In this document: piece by piece, positions 1 through 9,887 of the stretch | Layout: every line of letters begins with the position of its first letter | How positions within the stretch are numbered: position 1 is the first letter of the stretch | Assembly (NCBI GenBank): GCA_010093515.1 | Contig: MU001694.1 | Span: forward strand, 192,964-256,963 | Length of the DNA stretch: 64,000 nucleotides | Origin: Lineolata rhizophorae | Lineage: Eukaryota; Ascomycota; Dothideomycetes; Lineolatales; Lineolataceae | Direction: 5' to 3' | Notes under the pieces: generated by a model | Database searches by the model: none | What the model was told of the DNA's origin: nothing | What the model saw: only the letters and a program-made list of their open reading frames with translations | Program-made: the position numbers and the translations under genes

Positions 1-109
1 CCTGCTGCTGCTCGTCGAGGCCGGCGGCGTCGGACGCGGCGTCGGAGTCGGAATCCTCGGGGTATTTGAAGGCGCGGCGGAGGCGCGACGAGGCTGTCGT
101 GGTGGTCAT
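1..109 (-). CDS. N-terminus of an unidentified protein, cut by the window edge
   Basis: The minus strand opens with an ATG at 109-107 and stays open to the window edge. The first residues read MTTTTASSRLRRAFKYPEDS, followed by an acidic Ser/Asp/Ala stretch and a Gln run encoded by CTG/CTC-type repeats on the plus strand. A short basic Ser/Arg start followed by acidic low complexity is typical of many fungal proteins, so the function cannot be told from 36 residues. It is head-to-head with the mitochondrial gene at 501, which supports 109 as a true start. A longer upstream exon cannot be excluded. Confidence 0.6.
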   Translation of the reverse strand, partial: MTTTTASSRLRRAFKYPEDSDSDAASDAAGLDEQQQ

Positions 110-500
110 GTTTGCGGGCGGGGAACGTGCTGTGGAAGTGTGCGATGCGAGTGGGGTGAGTGTGCGCGGAGAGCGTCTTGATTAAACACCTAAAGGTTCG
201 CGGTGGAAAATGTCGGCGCGTGGTGAGGATTGTGCGGCTGAAAGGGCAAAAAAAAGAGTAGAAGGACGCGGAATGCGACTACGTGGAGATTCCGGAGCTC
301 CAACTGTGGCTGTTTCCGTTGTGGCTAGTAGTGCTCGCGTGCACGTCATCGGGATCCCGCACCGCCTCATAGTGTTTCAAGGGTCTCATCTCTTTGCGTC
401 CAACACTTAAACACAGTCTTCCTAGCGCACTTTCAATTGTGCATTTGCCCGCTCTCCATAGCACTCTACAAATAGTCATCTCTCACAAAACGTCCCCGAA
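110..500. promoter_or_regulatory. Divergent intergenic region, probable shared promoter
   Basis: These 391 bases lie between two head-to-head starts (109 minus, 501 plus). I see no clear TATA box. An A-run at about 248-255 and short pyrimidine tracts just before 501 are the only evident composition features. The regulatory role is inferred from layout alone. Confidence 0.4.
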
Positions 501-1084
501 ATGTCTGCGCCGCAAGCTTTCCGCCGCGTCTTCCGCCAAACGGCTTCTCGAACAGCTCTCACAAACTCCGCCTCCACTTGCGCGTCTCGACTAGCCCGCG
601 CCTATACCACGCGACCACCGGTACTGATCAACGCCTGCTCATCAGTACGCATGCTAGGATGGCAACGACAGCCGCGCATCCATTCAATTCAACCGCGTCG
701 TACTCTCGCCGCACAATCATCCGCCGACGAAAAGATCGATGAGCTGCAAGAGCTCTACTCGACCGCAAAAGACGAGGTGCGCGCCTCGTTCAAACTCATA
801 TACATCCTAGAGAGATCGCCTTCAGCTAACCTAGCCGTTTCTTTGGTCTCCTTGCGCAGTTCGAGATCGCAGCCGAAGAGACAGAGAAGGCGACCGTGTA
901 CGCGGCGGACGACCGCGCAGCGGCTCGCGAAGAGTTCGACAAGCTAAACGAGGCGTACAAGGCGGTTGTGGACGGCGAGGATAGGGCGATGGGCGAGGAG
1001 GTGAAGCGCAGGATAGGGCAGCGTGTTAGGGAGCTGGAGAATGCTGTAATAGCTATGGAGGAGATGGCGCAGAATCAGGACTAG
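501..1084 (+). CDS. Small predicted mitochondrial protein, two exons
   Basis: Two exons, 501-776 and 860-1084, joined in phase 0 over an 83-bp intron (donor GTGCGC, acceptor TTGCGCAG), give 166 residues. The first 70 or so residues are rich in Arg, Ser, Ala and Thr with almost no acidic residues and contain RAYTTRPP and RRTLAAQSS, as expected of a mitochondrial presequence. The mature part (about residues 75-166) is strongly charged and helical, with heptad-like runs such as FEIAAEETEKATVYAADD and VRELENAVIAMEEMAQN, so a coiled coil is likely. I recognise no named family. Similar short proteins in other filamentous fungi are usually left as hypothetical. Matrix targeting is inferred from composition only. 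The gene converges on the FKBP gene downstream. Confidence 0.8.
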
Positions 1085-1515
1085 ACGGAAGAAAGAAACG
1101 AGGGAGAAACGGAACTGGATGGGATGGAGCGCCATGGCTCGCGCCGAAATAGACGTGCGGGTGGATGCTGCCTTTTCGACGGATCGAGAGGCTGTCGACG
1201 TTTTGCTGTACTTACTCCGTGGATGGTCATTCCACGTGTTCTAGTGGGTTGCAAATACCCTGTGTACTTTTTCTTAAAGAGTGCTGTGTTTCAGGTGACA
1301 TGGAAGTTGTTCCTAATATTCCAAAACCTGACATTCGGCTGAGATACCCAAGCCAGAATCCATTTCCCATTGCAGAGGTTATAGAGGATCTCAACCTCTA
1401 CTTTGTCCCCTTTTAATCTTATGGTACAGGCAACTATGTCATAATCCGGTCACCAGACCAGGCTCTCCCTCATTCCAATGGGGCTATGAAGCCTATGAAA
1501 ACCCTTTCGATATCT

Positions 1516-2002
1516 TCATAGTTCCTCCTTCTCCACGCCGTGAATATTCACAAGCTCGGTATCGAAGACTTACGGTGCCAAAACGTCAGCAATCGCCTCG
1601 AAAGGATAGTTCCCGGCAGAGCAAATGTCAAGTACACTCACCCAGCGTCGCTCCACCAGGGATCGGGCCCACACCCCTATCACCGTAGCCCAACTCGGGC
1701 GGAATCGTCAACTTCCGCTTCTCGCCCGGGCACATGTCGAGCAGCCCCTCGTCCCAGCCGTTGATGACCATGCCGCCGCCGATGGTGAAGGTCAGCGGCG
1801 TGCCGCGGTTGTAGCTGGCGTCGAACTCGGTGCCGTCCGACTGCAGCGTGCCCCGGTAGTGCACGTCGATCTTGTCGCCCTTCTGCGTCTTGCGGCTGCA
1901 CGAGGCTTCCTGCGTCACTTCGATGCCGAGGTTCTCTGGGATGGCGGCGGCGAGGACAGGGAGCGCCAGGAGCGCGAGGGTGCGGAGAGCGGGAAGCTGC
2001 AT
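1516..2002 (-). CDS. FKB2: FKBP-type peptidyl-prolyl isomerase, ER luminal (FKBP2 type)
   Basis: Exons 2002-1642 and 1568-1516 (intron 1569-1641, donor GTGAGT) give 137 residues. Residues 1-20 ([20 protein letters not shown]) are a clear signal peptide. The rest is a single FKBP domain with [39 protein letters not shown] and [20 protein letters not shown], which carry the FK506/proline-pocket residues Tyr, Asp, Trp and the conserved Tyr of GYG. FKBPs catalyse cis-trans isomerisation of Xaa-Pro bonds; this one should assist folding in the ER. The last exon adds VEKEEL at the C-terminus, which fits a KDEL-like retrieval signal. The reading frame is open upstream to about 2203, but only the ATG at 2002 places the signal peptide at the N-terminus. 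Confidence 0.93.
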
Positions 2003-5000
2003 GTTGAGATCTTGAGCGTGGGCGAGGTTGGATTCGCAGCCTATTATTGCGCGGTGGGGTTGTCCTAGGGATGCTGCTAGAGTTGTGTCGAGACTGCAAG
2101 CGCTAGGATTGGCGGAGGCGGTGAGCTGAAAGGTGAAAAGCGGCAGCGGAAGAAGGGAGGTGAAAGAGACTGCAAGCAATGGAATTGGACGTGGGCAACA
2201 CAAAGCAGCCTACCTGCACTTTAGGGCAGCTCCGGAAGCTAGGATGTAGTGGACACGCTTACCTTCAGGTCCCCGCAGCCCTCAAGTGCTGTAAACTTGT
2301 AACCCCGATGAACCCGCAGATGTGGGGGCGTGGCGTTTCGCGTTCCTGGCGTTGCCACACGGTGCGCAGCTCGCTTGGGGCGCGTCCACTTTTGATTGGC
2401 GGCTGGACGTCCCCGCGGCTCGATCGCGATGCACTCCCGCCTTGAAAGTTCAAATATAGAGCGGTATCTACACTCTTTTTTGAGCCCTTGGTAGTTGCTG
2501 AAAAAACTTGGTTAGATATAACCAACGCTCTTATATTAGCGAGTGTGATCTCATGAAGTCGGATCTCTTTGTCTGAGGAGCTTCGATGGCATCAGCAAGT
2601 GAACCAGTAGTTAAGTATACCCCAAGATTCACCGTATTGTACTTGGTTTTTGAATCGCTGAGATGGCGTTACGACACATAGCACAGCATGAGCATACATA
2701 TGCGATTACAATGTATTCATCTTTTCTAATTGACTGGCTTCGCTGTCACTCATACAGAGGAACCGTTCTGAGGTGATAAATCCATCGTCTGGTGACAGGC
2801 CATCCCTTCTGTTCCTCAAACTCCACCGCCAAATCCCAACAACAACATCAGTAGGCTCTAGTACCCAACTGCAACTCGTTTTCATACCAAACAACAGATG
2901 GGTCCAAAATTGCTGCAAATCTCTTCCATTTTTTCCCTAATTGTCTTGATCAAACCCTATAGTGACAAGCCTTTTCTTACTAACCTTTCTGCTCAATATG
3001 CTATCGTCGAAGAAATGCTCCGTCCGCAGGGCGACAAAAGCTTTTACGCAGGCTCCGGACTTTTCAACAAGGCTCAGGAACAAATCCAAAAACCTCTCTA
3101 GGTTGCACTGCACCCGGTTTACGCAGCCCAGTACAACGAAGACCTTTGCAAGTTCCGACTGTCTCGGGAGGTTTGCAAACATTGAATGCTGGCGTGATCA
3201 TTGGTCGCAGAATTTTGCCACTGGCGTCGAGCTCAACTTATAAATGTCGCGCTTCAACCCCGCATGACGTTCGTTATCTCGAGGCTGTGGTCGAACGGCC
3301 TCGAAATCGAAAAACTGATAGATCATGGTCAAAAAGACATTGTGGGCGGAACTTTTTCCCTTCGCTTGCTAACATGGTAATCCGTGACCCGACAGAAACA
3401 GAATAGGACGGTCGGTTCCTCCGAGAACTTTGACACCACATGCGTTGCCGCCGGTGAGAGCCAACTTAACGAGTGCGATGGCGGGCAACTACCTTGCCAT
3501 GGAAAATCAAGAGCTTTGAGCCATCCCCTCTCAACTAATTCTGGAAGGCATGTTCTCGAAGAGCTGGTATTCTACGTCGAACGGAGGAAGTCTGCGGAAA
3601 CTCCCGAAAATGTCATTTATTCGCTATTTATACTCGTGGACGAATGGTCGCGAATCTTGTGGCTCGACGCGAAGCATGCTCTGTAAACTGGCCCGACGCT
3701 CAATATCGCTCCGTATATGCATGGCTAGTCGAAGTAAGAGCTAGTAATGTACTTGCTAGTCCACTGAGGGTGAGATGTTAGCCTTCTACTTTAGCTTCGA
3801 CGTCACCAATATTTTTTCTCGCATTGTTCAGCCTGATTTTATCAAGCGTTTGTATCTACATCCGCACTTCGTTAATGGCAGCCTTGATTTCAGATCGTTT
3901 ATTTCAAGTTCAATGTTTAGAGGTCTATCAGGTAGTGCAAAAATATCCGGAACGTCCTCATGGAATAGTACAGAGCAGCCTCTTGCGCGGATTCAATTCC
4001 GAGTCTGTATACAATTGCAGTATGCACTTTCATTCGCGCTGTGCTATAGGCAGCTTTCAGCGATGCGATGCGATGCAATAGTATTGTTGTTGAAGCGTGA
4101 AGAGCATGGACCCGATGGTGTCTTCTGTTTGTCGTCTGTGGGTCGCAACCTACCGTTGGTGTCAGAATGCTTGCAAAATGCGCGGAAAACACGACGTAAA
4201 GTCCATACCAGAAAAGGCAGCCCCTTACGTCGCGTCTCTATACCCTTGCCCTGGACCATCCATCATTTGGAGAACCGCTGAATTAGCCTGCCAGTAGCCG
4301 TGAAAGTTATGAATGTTGTAGTCTTTGTCCCAACGCGGCCGAACCGTCGTTCACTCGAGCCGTAGGTCGACTACTCGTCTTGCGTTTCACGAAGGCGTCG
4401 TTGTAGAATACTTTCGAGCTCGGAGGAGGAACAGCCTTCGAGATATTTTATCTCATCCTTCGAAAGCCTTTCATTTATTTATTTTTTTTTTTGATGCGCT
4501 GGAACTCCTCTCCATTTTCTATCTCTGCTGATTTCTGAACTGCGCGATAACGAGGGCGTTGTCAGTAAAATTCCGTTCCAAGGTTAGGACAGACCAGCCT
4601 TTGGGTATTTTCACTTGTCTGTCTCTAAAACGAGTGGACTTGATCTTGGCAGTAGATAGAAGGTATAGTCCATTTGTTTGAGGAGACAATTGACTCGCTG
4701 CTGGCCCCCGTCGTCCCCACCATTTCAGCTCGTCCGTTGCTCGAAGAATGAACGTTTTATGGCAGAAGCAGGCAAAGATCACAACTACCGTTCGCTTGCT
4801 CCTTATCGAGGCGCACGGTCGCTTTTTCTGTTTTACCCTCTTTCCTTGTATCGCGTGCGGACATAATGGATGCGAATCTTTTAACGCTGACTTCGAGCGT
4901 CTATAGTGTGGTTGCTGCGCCTTTCAACATACGTTACTACGAACACGTGCAGGAACCGCCTTGGCGCAAATTATGACTTTGGACGCGGTTGCACGGAGGT

Positions 5001-6468
5001 TATTCTACCAGTAAATGCTTTCCTGGAAACAACAGTATCTTCTGCCGACGTTCACGCCACTATTAGTGGCAGAGACGGTATGCCTGCATGTCTGATCGAA
5101 GGGGTTGTATGGCGGGCAATCTTACTATTTAACGAGGCCGGACGTCTTCCTGGAGTCGCAAATCTCGTACACTTCTGACTTGTCCCGAAATGCGCCGGTA
5201 TTCGTACTCCTTTAGATACTAGAATAAGACAACGGTATTCTCATTCTGGCCACGGATCGTACCCAACAATTCGACATCGCTCCCCAGTCGCGAGTGAACC
5301 TCTGTATCTAATACAAGGATCTCAGCATGGACTAAAGGAAAAAGATCTTTAACCAGTTCATTGACCAGCTCAAAGATAGTGTGGGCGCTAAGGTCCATCT
5401 GAAAAACTGGTTTGAAGATGACCAAGACGCCAGCAAGTAGATCGAGTGCCTGAATGGGCGACAGGCCCGTAATACTCTGTTCTCAGCTGCTTCTCTTGCG
5501 ATGAAAGAAGGTTAGCCATTGAAACGGGGCCACATTTAAAAGATGGCCAAATCGACCTTCCTAGTCCAGGACAGCATCAAATCGCACGTCTAGGATGTCC
5601 GACGGAAGGAAGAGGTGGGCCGGGGCTAAGACTAGTAATTGCACGTCGATGTGGTTAGAGGTACAGCGCCACCTTGTCGTCGCCAAGAGCTGTAGTGCTC
5701 GTGATAATATTCCCTTTTCCCCTTTTCTCTTTTAAGATGAACCAAGAAAAGAAAAGAAAAGAAAAATTTGTCGTGTAGTTTGCTTTGAAAACCTTTTTCT
5801 AGTCCCTGGTGCTGATGGCTGTATCGGTATTAGTGGAGCTCGTTTCACGTATTAGCTCTCCAGCTTCCTATATAATAAATGATCTTCTCACGTATCCACC
5901 GTCTATCTTTACAAATTGTCAATAATCTTTTTACATGTCGGCTGTCTAGCTTCCAGAATAATTAATGATCTTGTCCTTCTCTAGTAACTTGACCATCGAG
6001 ATGCTGGTCGCCGTGCAAGGGCACCTTACATCGCTGACCGTTAGCGGACTGAGCCGAGTAGAGCCATCCCTGATACACATCTGCCAAACCTCTAGTGACA
6101 AAGCTTGCCGATAAATACCGTCTGTGGAACAGTGCTCTCTCGAACAAAACCATATTTCATGCATCGGTCACCTCGTACTTCGAAAGGCCACTTTCGGTTC
6201 AATCTCCTGTTTGTTCGAGCCTTGTTCTTCACAACTCTTGTGCGATGATCCGACAAACCAGAAGCAGGCACCCGCGACAACGCATCCTCTCATAGCACAT
6301 GCGCTACTCCCCTGTACGCTAGTTGACTTTAGGACGCTATTATGTGGCATAGAGCAACCGAGGCGTATCCGCCGCTGACATGCCACGTGCAGACGGAGGT
6401 AGAAAACCCGGCGAATTGCTGGAAATTCCCGGATGCGCGAGGAAGCTGTACAGACTTCTCCAATATAA
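2003..6468. other. Gene-poor stretch of lower GC content
   Basis: About 4.5 kb with no convincing gene. Open frames are short, share no codon pattern with the flanking genes and lack recognisable motifs on either strand. An A-rich tract (repeated GAAAA) lies near 5745-5765. A diverged direct repeat is present: about 40 bases at 5851-5893 recur at 5938-5979 around the shared core AATGATCTT. One minus-strand fragment near 5.3 kb looks coding and is listed separately. The general look is of old, mutated intergenic or accessory DNA. Confidence 0.5.
5219..5482 (-). other. Possible gene remnant or lone exon, unidentified
   Basis: The minus strand is open for 87 codons down to a stop at 5219. The peptide looks like real protein: SITGLSPIQALDLLAGVLV, then VFQMDLSAHTIFELVNELV and HAEILVLDTEVHSRLGSDVE, with amphipathic spacing of hydrophobics. 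There is no good start codon; the frame opens just after a TGA at 5485-5483, next to AG dinucleotides that could be an acceptor. I do not recognise a family. It could be a terminal exon whose upstream exons I cannot find, a decayed gene, or chance. Confidence 0.25.
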
Positions 6469-6923
6469 TCAGCTAATTTTGTCGCTTTCCTTTAGCCCCA
6501 TCGCCTCTACAACCGCAGACTCGATTCCCTCGACTGCTATTTTTGTGATGTATTTGCCCGGCACGACGACCAGGCCGACAAAACGGTGCGGCATGGAGAC
6601 GTTGAACTTGTCCGTCTCGGTGTTCTCGGCAGCGGCGCGGACAGAGTCTTCAGAGGGCATGCGGTACTCATGGGTGAGCGCGAGAACGATGTTACAGTCC
6701 TGCAGGGTAGCGACAAATGTCAGTTGATTGTGCACGTTGCGTGGGGCGTTCTACGCAACAAGCGCTCGAATTTTGAGCTCAGACGCATTGGCTGGGATAT
6801 GCGAACTTTGTCTGTGCACTTCATCTGCCCGACGAACATGCGCCTATCCTGGGTATGAATCCTCAAGGTTTTGCCCAGGAAGTTTGCGAGGAGGTTGCCA
6901 GCCTCTATGGCCGGGTCAGGCAT
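6469..6923 (-). CDS. naa38: LSm-domain protein, NatC N-acetyltransferase auxiliary subunit (Naa38/Mak31 type)
   Basis: Exons 6923-6807 and 6699-6469 (107-bp intron, donor GTTCGC, acceptor CTGCAG, phase 0) give 115 residues. The splice joins CTDK to DCNIVLALTHEYR, restoring the Sm motif core. Residues about 8-85 form one LSm fold: LLANFLGKTLRIHTQDRRMF, VGQMKCTD, then HRFVGLVVVPGKYITKI as Sm motif 2. The CTDxDCNI and HEYR pattern separates the LSMD1/Naa38 group from the RNA-binding LSm1-8 ring proteins. Naa38 supports Naa30/Naa35 in NatC, which acetylates N-terminal Met followed by a hydrophobic residue on the ribosome. The frame extends about 18 codons upstream of 6923 to a TAG, so an extra short 5' exon with a longer N-terminus is possible. 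It is divergent from the cytochrome b5 gene. Confidence 0.85.
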
Positions 6924-7297
6924 CGTGTCCTGTTGGGCGAGGTTGGCACCGAGACTGTGCAGCAGCGTTGGGAATCGGTTGGGAGCGCTGGAAGAAGCTT
7001 GGGACTTGATCTGCTAGACGGAGAGAGCCCGGAGAGGTCCCCGCACCCGACCGTGCACATACGCGGAGCGCAATACCGCGCAGCGTCCGATAGAGCTTGA
7101 GGTGAGTGACGTTGAAGTGCGCGTTGCGGTCTCGAACCCGGAGATTTCCTAAGCGAAGACCAGAAGATCGGCCTATCGATAGCCCGTTCTAAGGAACCCC
7201 AGGGACACCGCAAACCACCGCAAACCGCCGCAGCCTGTCGTCAACCCAACACTTCTCTCCTCCACCAACGACCAACGTCTCTTCCCTCCCGACCGCC
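6924..7297. promoter_or_regulatory. Divergent intergenic region between naa38 and the cytochrome b5-domain gene
   Basis: 374 bases separate the two head-to-head starts. The last 60 bases before 7298 are C/T-rich (CTCTCC and CTTCCC runs), a common fungal start-site context. No other element is evident. Confidence 0.4.
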
Positions 7298-8560
7298 ATG
7301 CTCGTCGGTCTCTCTCTCCTCCTCCTATCCACCTCACTCCTGCTCTACCGCCACCCGCCTGGCACATGGCAGCATCTCCTCTCTCTGCCCTGGACGCAGC
7401 GGACACGGGAAGCCAGCGAAGCCGGCGATGCGCACGCGACGGCGAACGGGAGCACCGTGGCGGCAGACAAGAAGGGGCCCGATAGCACGAGCAACGCCGC
7501 GCGCTCCGCGAGCCTAACTCCCCCGCCACGATCGCCGTCGCCACAGACAACGCCCAAGGCGCAACCTACCGCTACCGCGCCCGCCGCCAACGGCGCAATC
7601 CCAACCTTCTCCCTCAACCCCGGATCCACCTCCGACGAGGACGACGAGGACGACGAGGACGACGAGGACGACGAGGACGACGACCGCGACAACCTCCCCC
7701 CACCCGTCTTCCCAGCCCGCCACTCAGCCCAGCGCGCATCCTGCACCCCCGTCGCGGCGCCTCCGCCCGCCCGCCCCCCTCCCGCCACAACCCTCATGCC
7801 GCCGCCGTCTGTCCCCGCCAGCGCCTCCCGCCCCGGCGCCCGCGGGCCCACCCTCGGCCGGCCGCCTCCTCCTCCGCCGCCGTCCGGCCCCCGCGCCGCC
7901 GCCCTCACCACCACCCCGCGCCTTCCCTCGACCGGCCCACTGCCCAACCGCGGCGTCCCCGGCCCCCGCCGCGCCGCCGGGTCCGCCTCGCTCGCCGCGC
8001 CCGCCCCCCCCCGCGGCCTGACCCCGCTGCCGACCGCGACGCCGCAGCGCGGCTCGCGCGGCGGCGGCGGCAAACCGAACGCCCGGGCGGCGTCGCGCAA
8101 AGTGCAGCTCCCGCCGGGGCGGTCGCCGCTGGACTGGGCGGCGCTGGTGCGGCGCGGGGGCGGGGGCGGCGCGGTCGACGCGCTGACGGGGCTGCCGGGC
8201 GAGCTGGCGGCGCGGGTCCCGCTGCGGGTGTCGCCGGCGCAGCTGCGGGCGGCGAACGGGCGGCGCGGCGCGCCGGCCTGGAGCGCGTACCGCGGCGTCG
8301 TGTACAACGTGGGCGCGTACGCCGAGTTCCATCCGGGCGGCGTGGCGGAGCTGATGCGCGCGGCGGGCCGGGATGGCGGAAGGTTGTTCGAGGAGGTGCA
8401 TCCGTGGGTGAGGTGGGAGGGGTTGTTGGGGAGGTGTGCGGTGGGGAGGTTGGTTGGGGAGGGGGAGGGGGAGGGGGAGGGTGGCGAGAAGGAGAAGGGG
8501 GGGATGAGGGTAGCGGGAGAGGAGGATGGGGATGGGGAGGGCTTAGAAGGGTTGGATTAG
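7298..8560 (+). CDS. Membrane-anchored protein with C-terminal cytochrome b5 domain (Irc21 / CYB5R4-like)
   Basis: A single exon of 420 residues. Residues 1-17 (MLVGLSLLLLSTSLLLY) are a hydrophobic N-terminal anchor. Residues about 40-265 are low-complexity Pro/Ala/Ser/Arg with an Asp/Glu run at about 113-130. The C-terminal part (about 270-385) matches the b5 domain found in Ncb5or/CYB5R4 and yeast Irc21: a lead-in LPPGRSPLDWAALV, then YRGVVYNVGAYAEFHPGG, LMRAAGRDG and EEVHPWV. The two haem-ligand histidines are about H345 in HPGG and about H367 in EVHPW. It should bind haem b and act as an electron carrier, probably at the ER surface. No flavin reductase domain is attached, so it would need a separate reductase. 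The tail (about 390-420) is Gly/Glu repeats. Function beyond haem binding is inferred. Confidence 0.85.
   Translation: MLVGLSLLLLSTSLLLYRHPPGTWQHLLSLPWTQRTREASEAGDAHATANGSTVAADKKGPDSTSNAARSASLTPPPRSPSPQTTPKAQPTATAPAANGAIPTFSLNPGSTSDEDDEDDEDDEDDEDDDRDNLPPPVFPARHSAQRASCTPVAAPPPARPPPATTLMPPPSVPASASRPGARGPTLGRPPPPPPPSGPRAAALTTTPRLPSTGPLPNRGVPGPRRAAGSASLAAPAPPRGLTPLPTATPQRGSRGGGGKPNARAASRKVQLPPGRSPLDWAALVRRGGGGGAVDALTGLPGELAARVPLRVSPAQLRAANGRRGAPAWSAYRGVVYNVGAYAEFHPGGVAELMRAAGRDGGRLFEEVHPWVRWEGLLGRCAVGRLVGEGEGEGEGGEKEKGGMRVAGEEDGDGEGLEGLD
7634..7686 (+). repeat. GAC/GAG trinucleotide repeat coding an acidic run
   Basis: Tandem GACGAGGAC units inside the cytochrome b5-domain gene encode about 17 consecutive Asp/Glu residues. 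The unit keeps the frame, so length change would alter only the size of the acidic run. Confidence 0.85.
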
Positions 8561-9887
8561 GGTGGGGGGTTAAGGAAGGGGTAGTGGGGATATCTGGGAC
8601 GCTTGTGGGTGTTGACGGTGCTGGTAAGATGGTACAGTGCATGGAGGCTTTGTGTCGTGTAGAACTGTAGATATGTGCCGTGCACACAGTGATACCCCCC
8701 CGCGTTTGGATAGAACTCATAGACAGCATTTTTACGCGCATTTTCATGGATCGGGTGTCTTTCCGAGTTTTGGAAGTGGGCGAATATTGTGCTCTCAATC
8801 CACAGCGTACCCCATACTCATCGCATGGACCATGGCCAAATCTGGACGGCGTGGAGGTTGCCTGAAAACCGCACGTAGTTCACCGTCCACAACCTCACTC
8901 GATGTACTAGTCGCAATAATGAAATAGAAGCTCTCATTAAAACCAGTGCTACAGCGCCCGCCTACACACTCACACCTCCTCCCTCTCATCCATCCAGGGA
9001 ATCAGTCCGTCAGGCAAGGCGGGCGAACAATCAATCTCCACACCCACGACCGAAGACAACAGAAAAGGCGCGCGCGAACAAAACCAACAGAGCAGACGGG
9101 AAAGAAAAAGAAAATAGTGGTAAAACCATCCAACGCCCTCCCGCGTACGGTGCGACAGGACTCTCTCTCGGGGAAAGAGAGGAAATCAGGCAAGGAAAAC
9201 GACGAGAGAAACCCCCCCGCTCGAGGAAGCAGGACGGCTGCTCGTCGACAATCGGACACGGGCTATGACATGCATATCCACAAGACCACCCCTCATCTTT
9301 TCCATCTTCCTCGTCTTCGGCGTTTCACCACCACAGGCATGGAATGGCAAACATACCATCCGACCCAGCCGTCCCCTCTCCACCCCAGCAAAGCAAAAAC
9401 CAAAAGCAAGCCGAGACGCTTTTCCCACCGACAATCTGACCAAAAAAAACCCCTTCCGAGCGGCATTTCGATATGTGTGGGCGCAGCGAGGAGCAAGCAT
9501 CCAACGGTTTCGACAAGAACTTCTCCTATCCAGAAAACAACCCCCCAGAACTGAGCGGCACTCCAGACGGGAGACGAGGAAATGGAGGTCCCGGTATCGT
9601 ACAAGGCGGAGCGGAAAAAGGAGCGGCGGGAAGCAGACGAAATGAAGAGAGCCGACCGAGGCTAAAACGCAAGCGGGAGCCCTTCAACCGGGGAGAGAGA
9701 CATGCAAGAAGGCAAGGAGACGCAAAGAGCGGAAGAGCGGACGGTTCGAGCACCCGAGAATGCGCGGAGTCGAGCTCTTCTTCCTGAGGGGTCTGGGAGA
9801 GGTGATTTGATCCAATCCATTTCAAAAAAGCCCCGTCCTGCGCCTCCTTCCCCTCTCCCCAAGAGCCCCAAACTCACCACCACCTCC
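8561..9887. other. Convergent 3' region between the cytochrome b5-domain gene and syntaxin
   Basis: 1.3 kb between two converging genes. Open frames here (for example 8946-9554 plus) encode only Lys/Arg/Pro/Thr-rich sequence without motifs and probably reflect A- and C-rich untranslated DNA. I see no gene. Confidence 0.5.

Noticed and set aside
7120-7200. tRNA-like minus-strand stretch with GGTTCGAGACC
   Set aside because: The T stem pairs only partly, and no consistent D or anticodon arm can be drawn.
8946-9554. 202-codon plus frame after the cytochrome b5-domain gene
   Set aside because: Lys/Arg/Thr/Pro-rich without domains, and it lies between two convergent 3' ends. It is best read as untranslated DNA.
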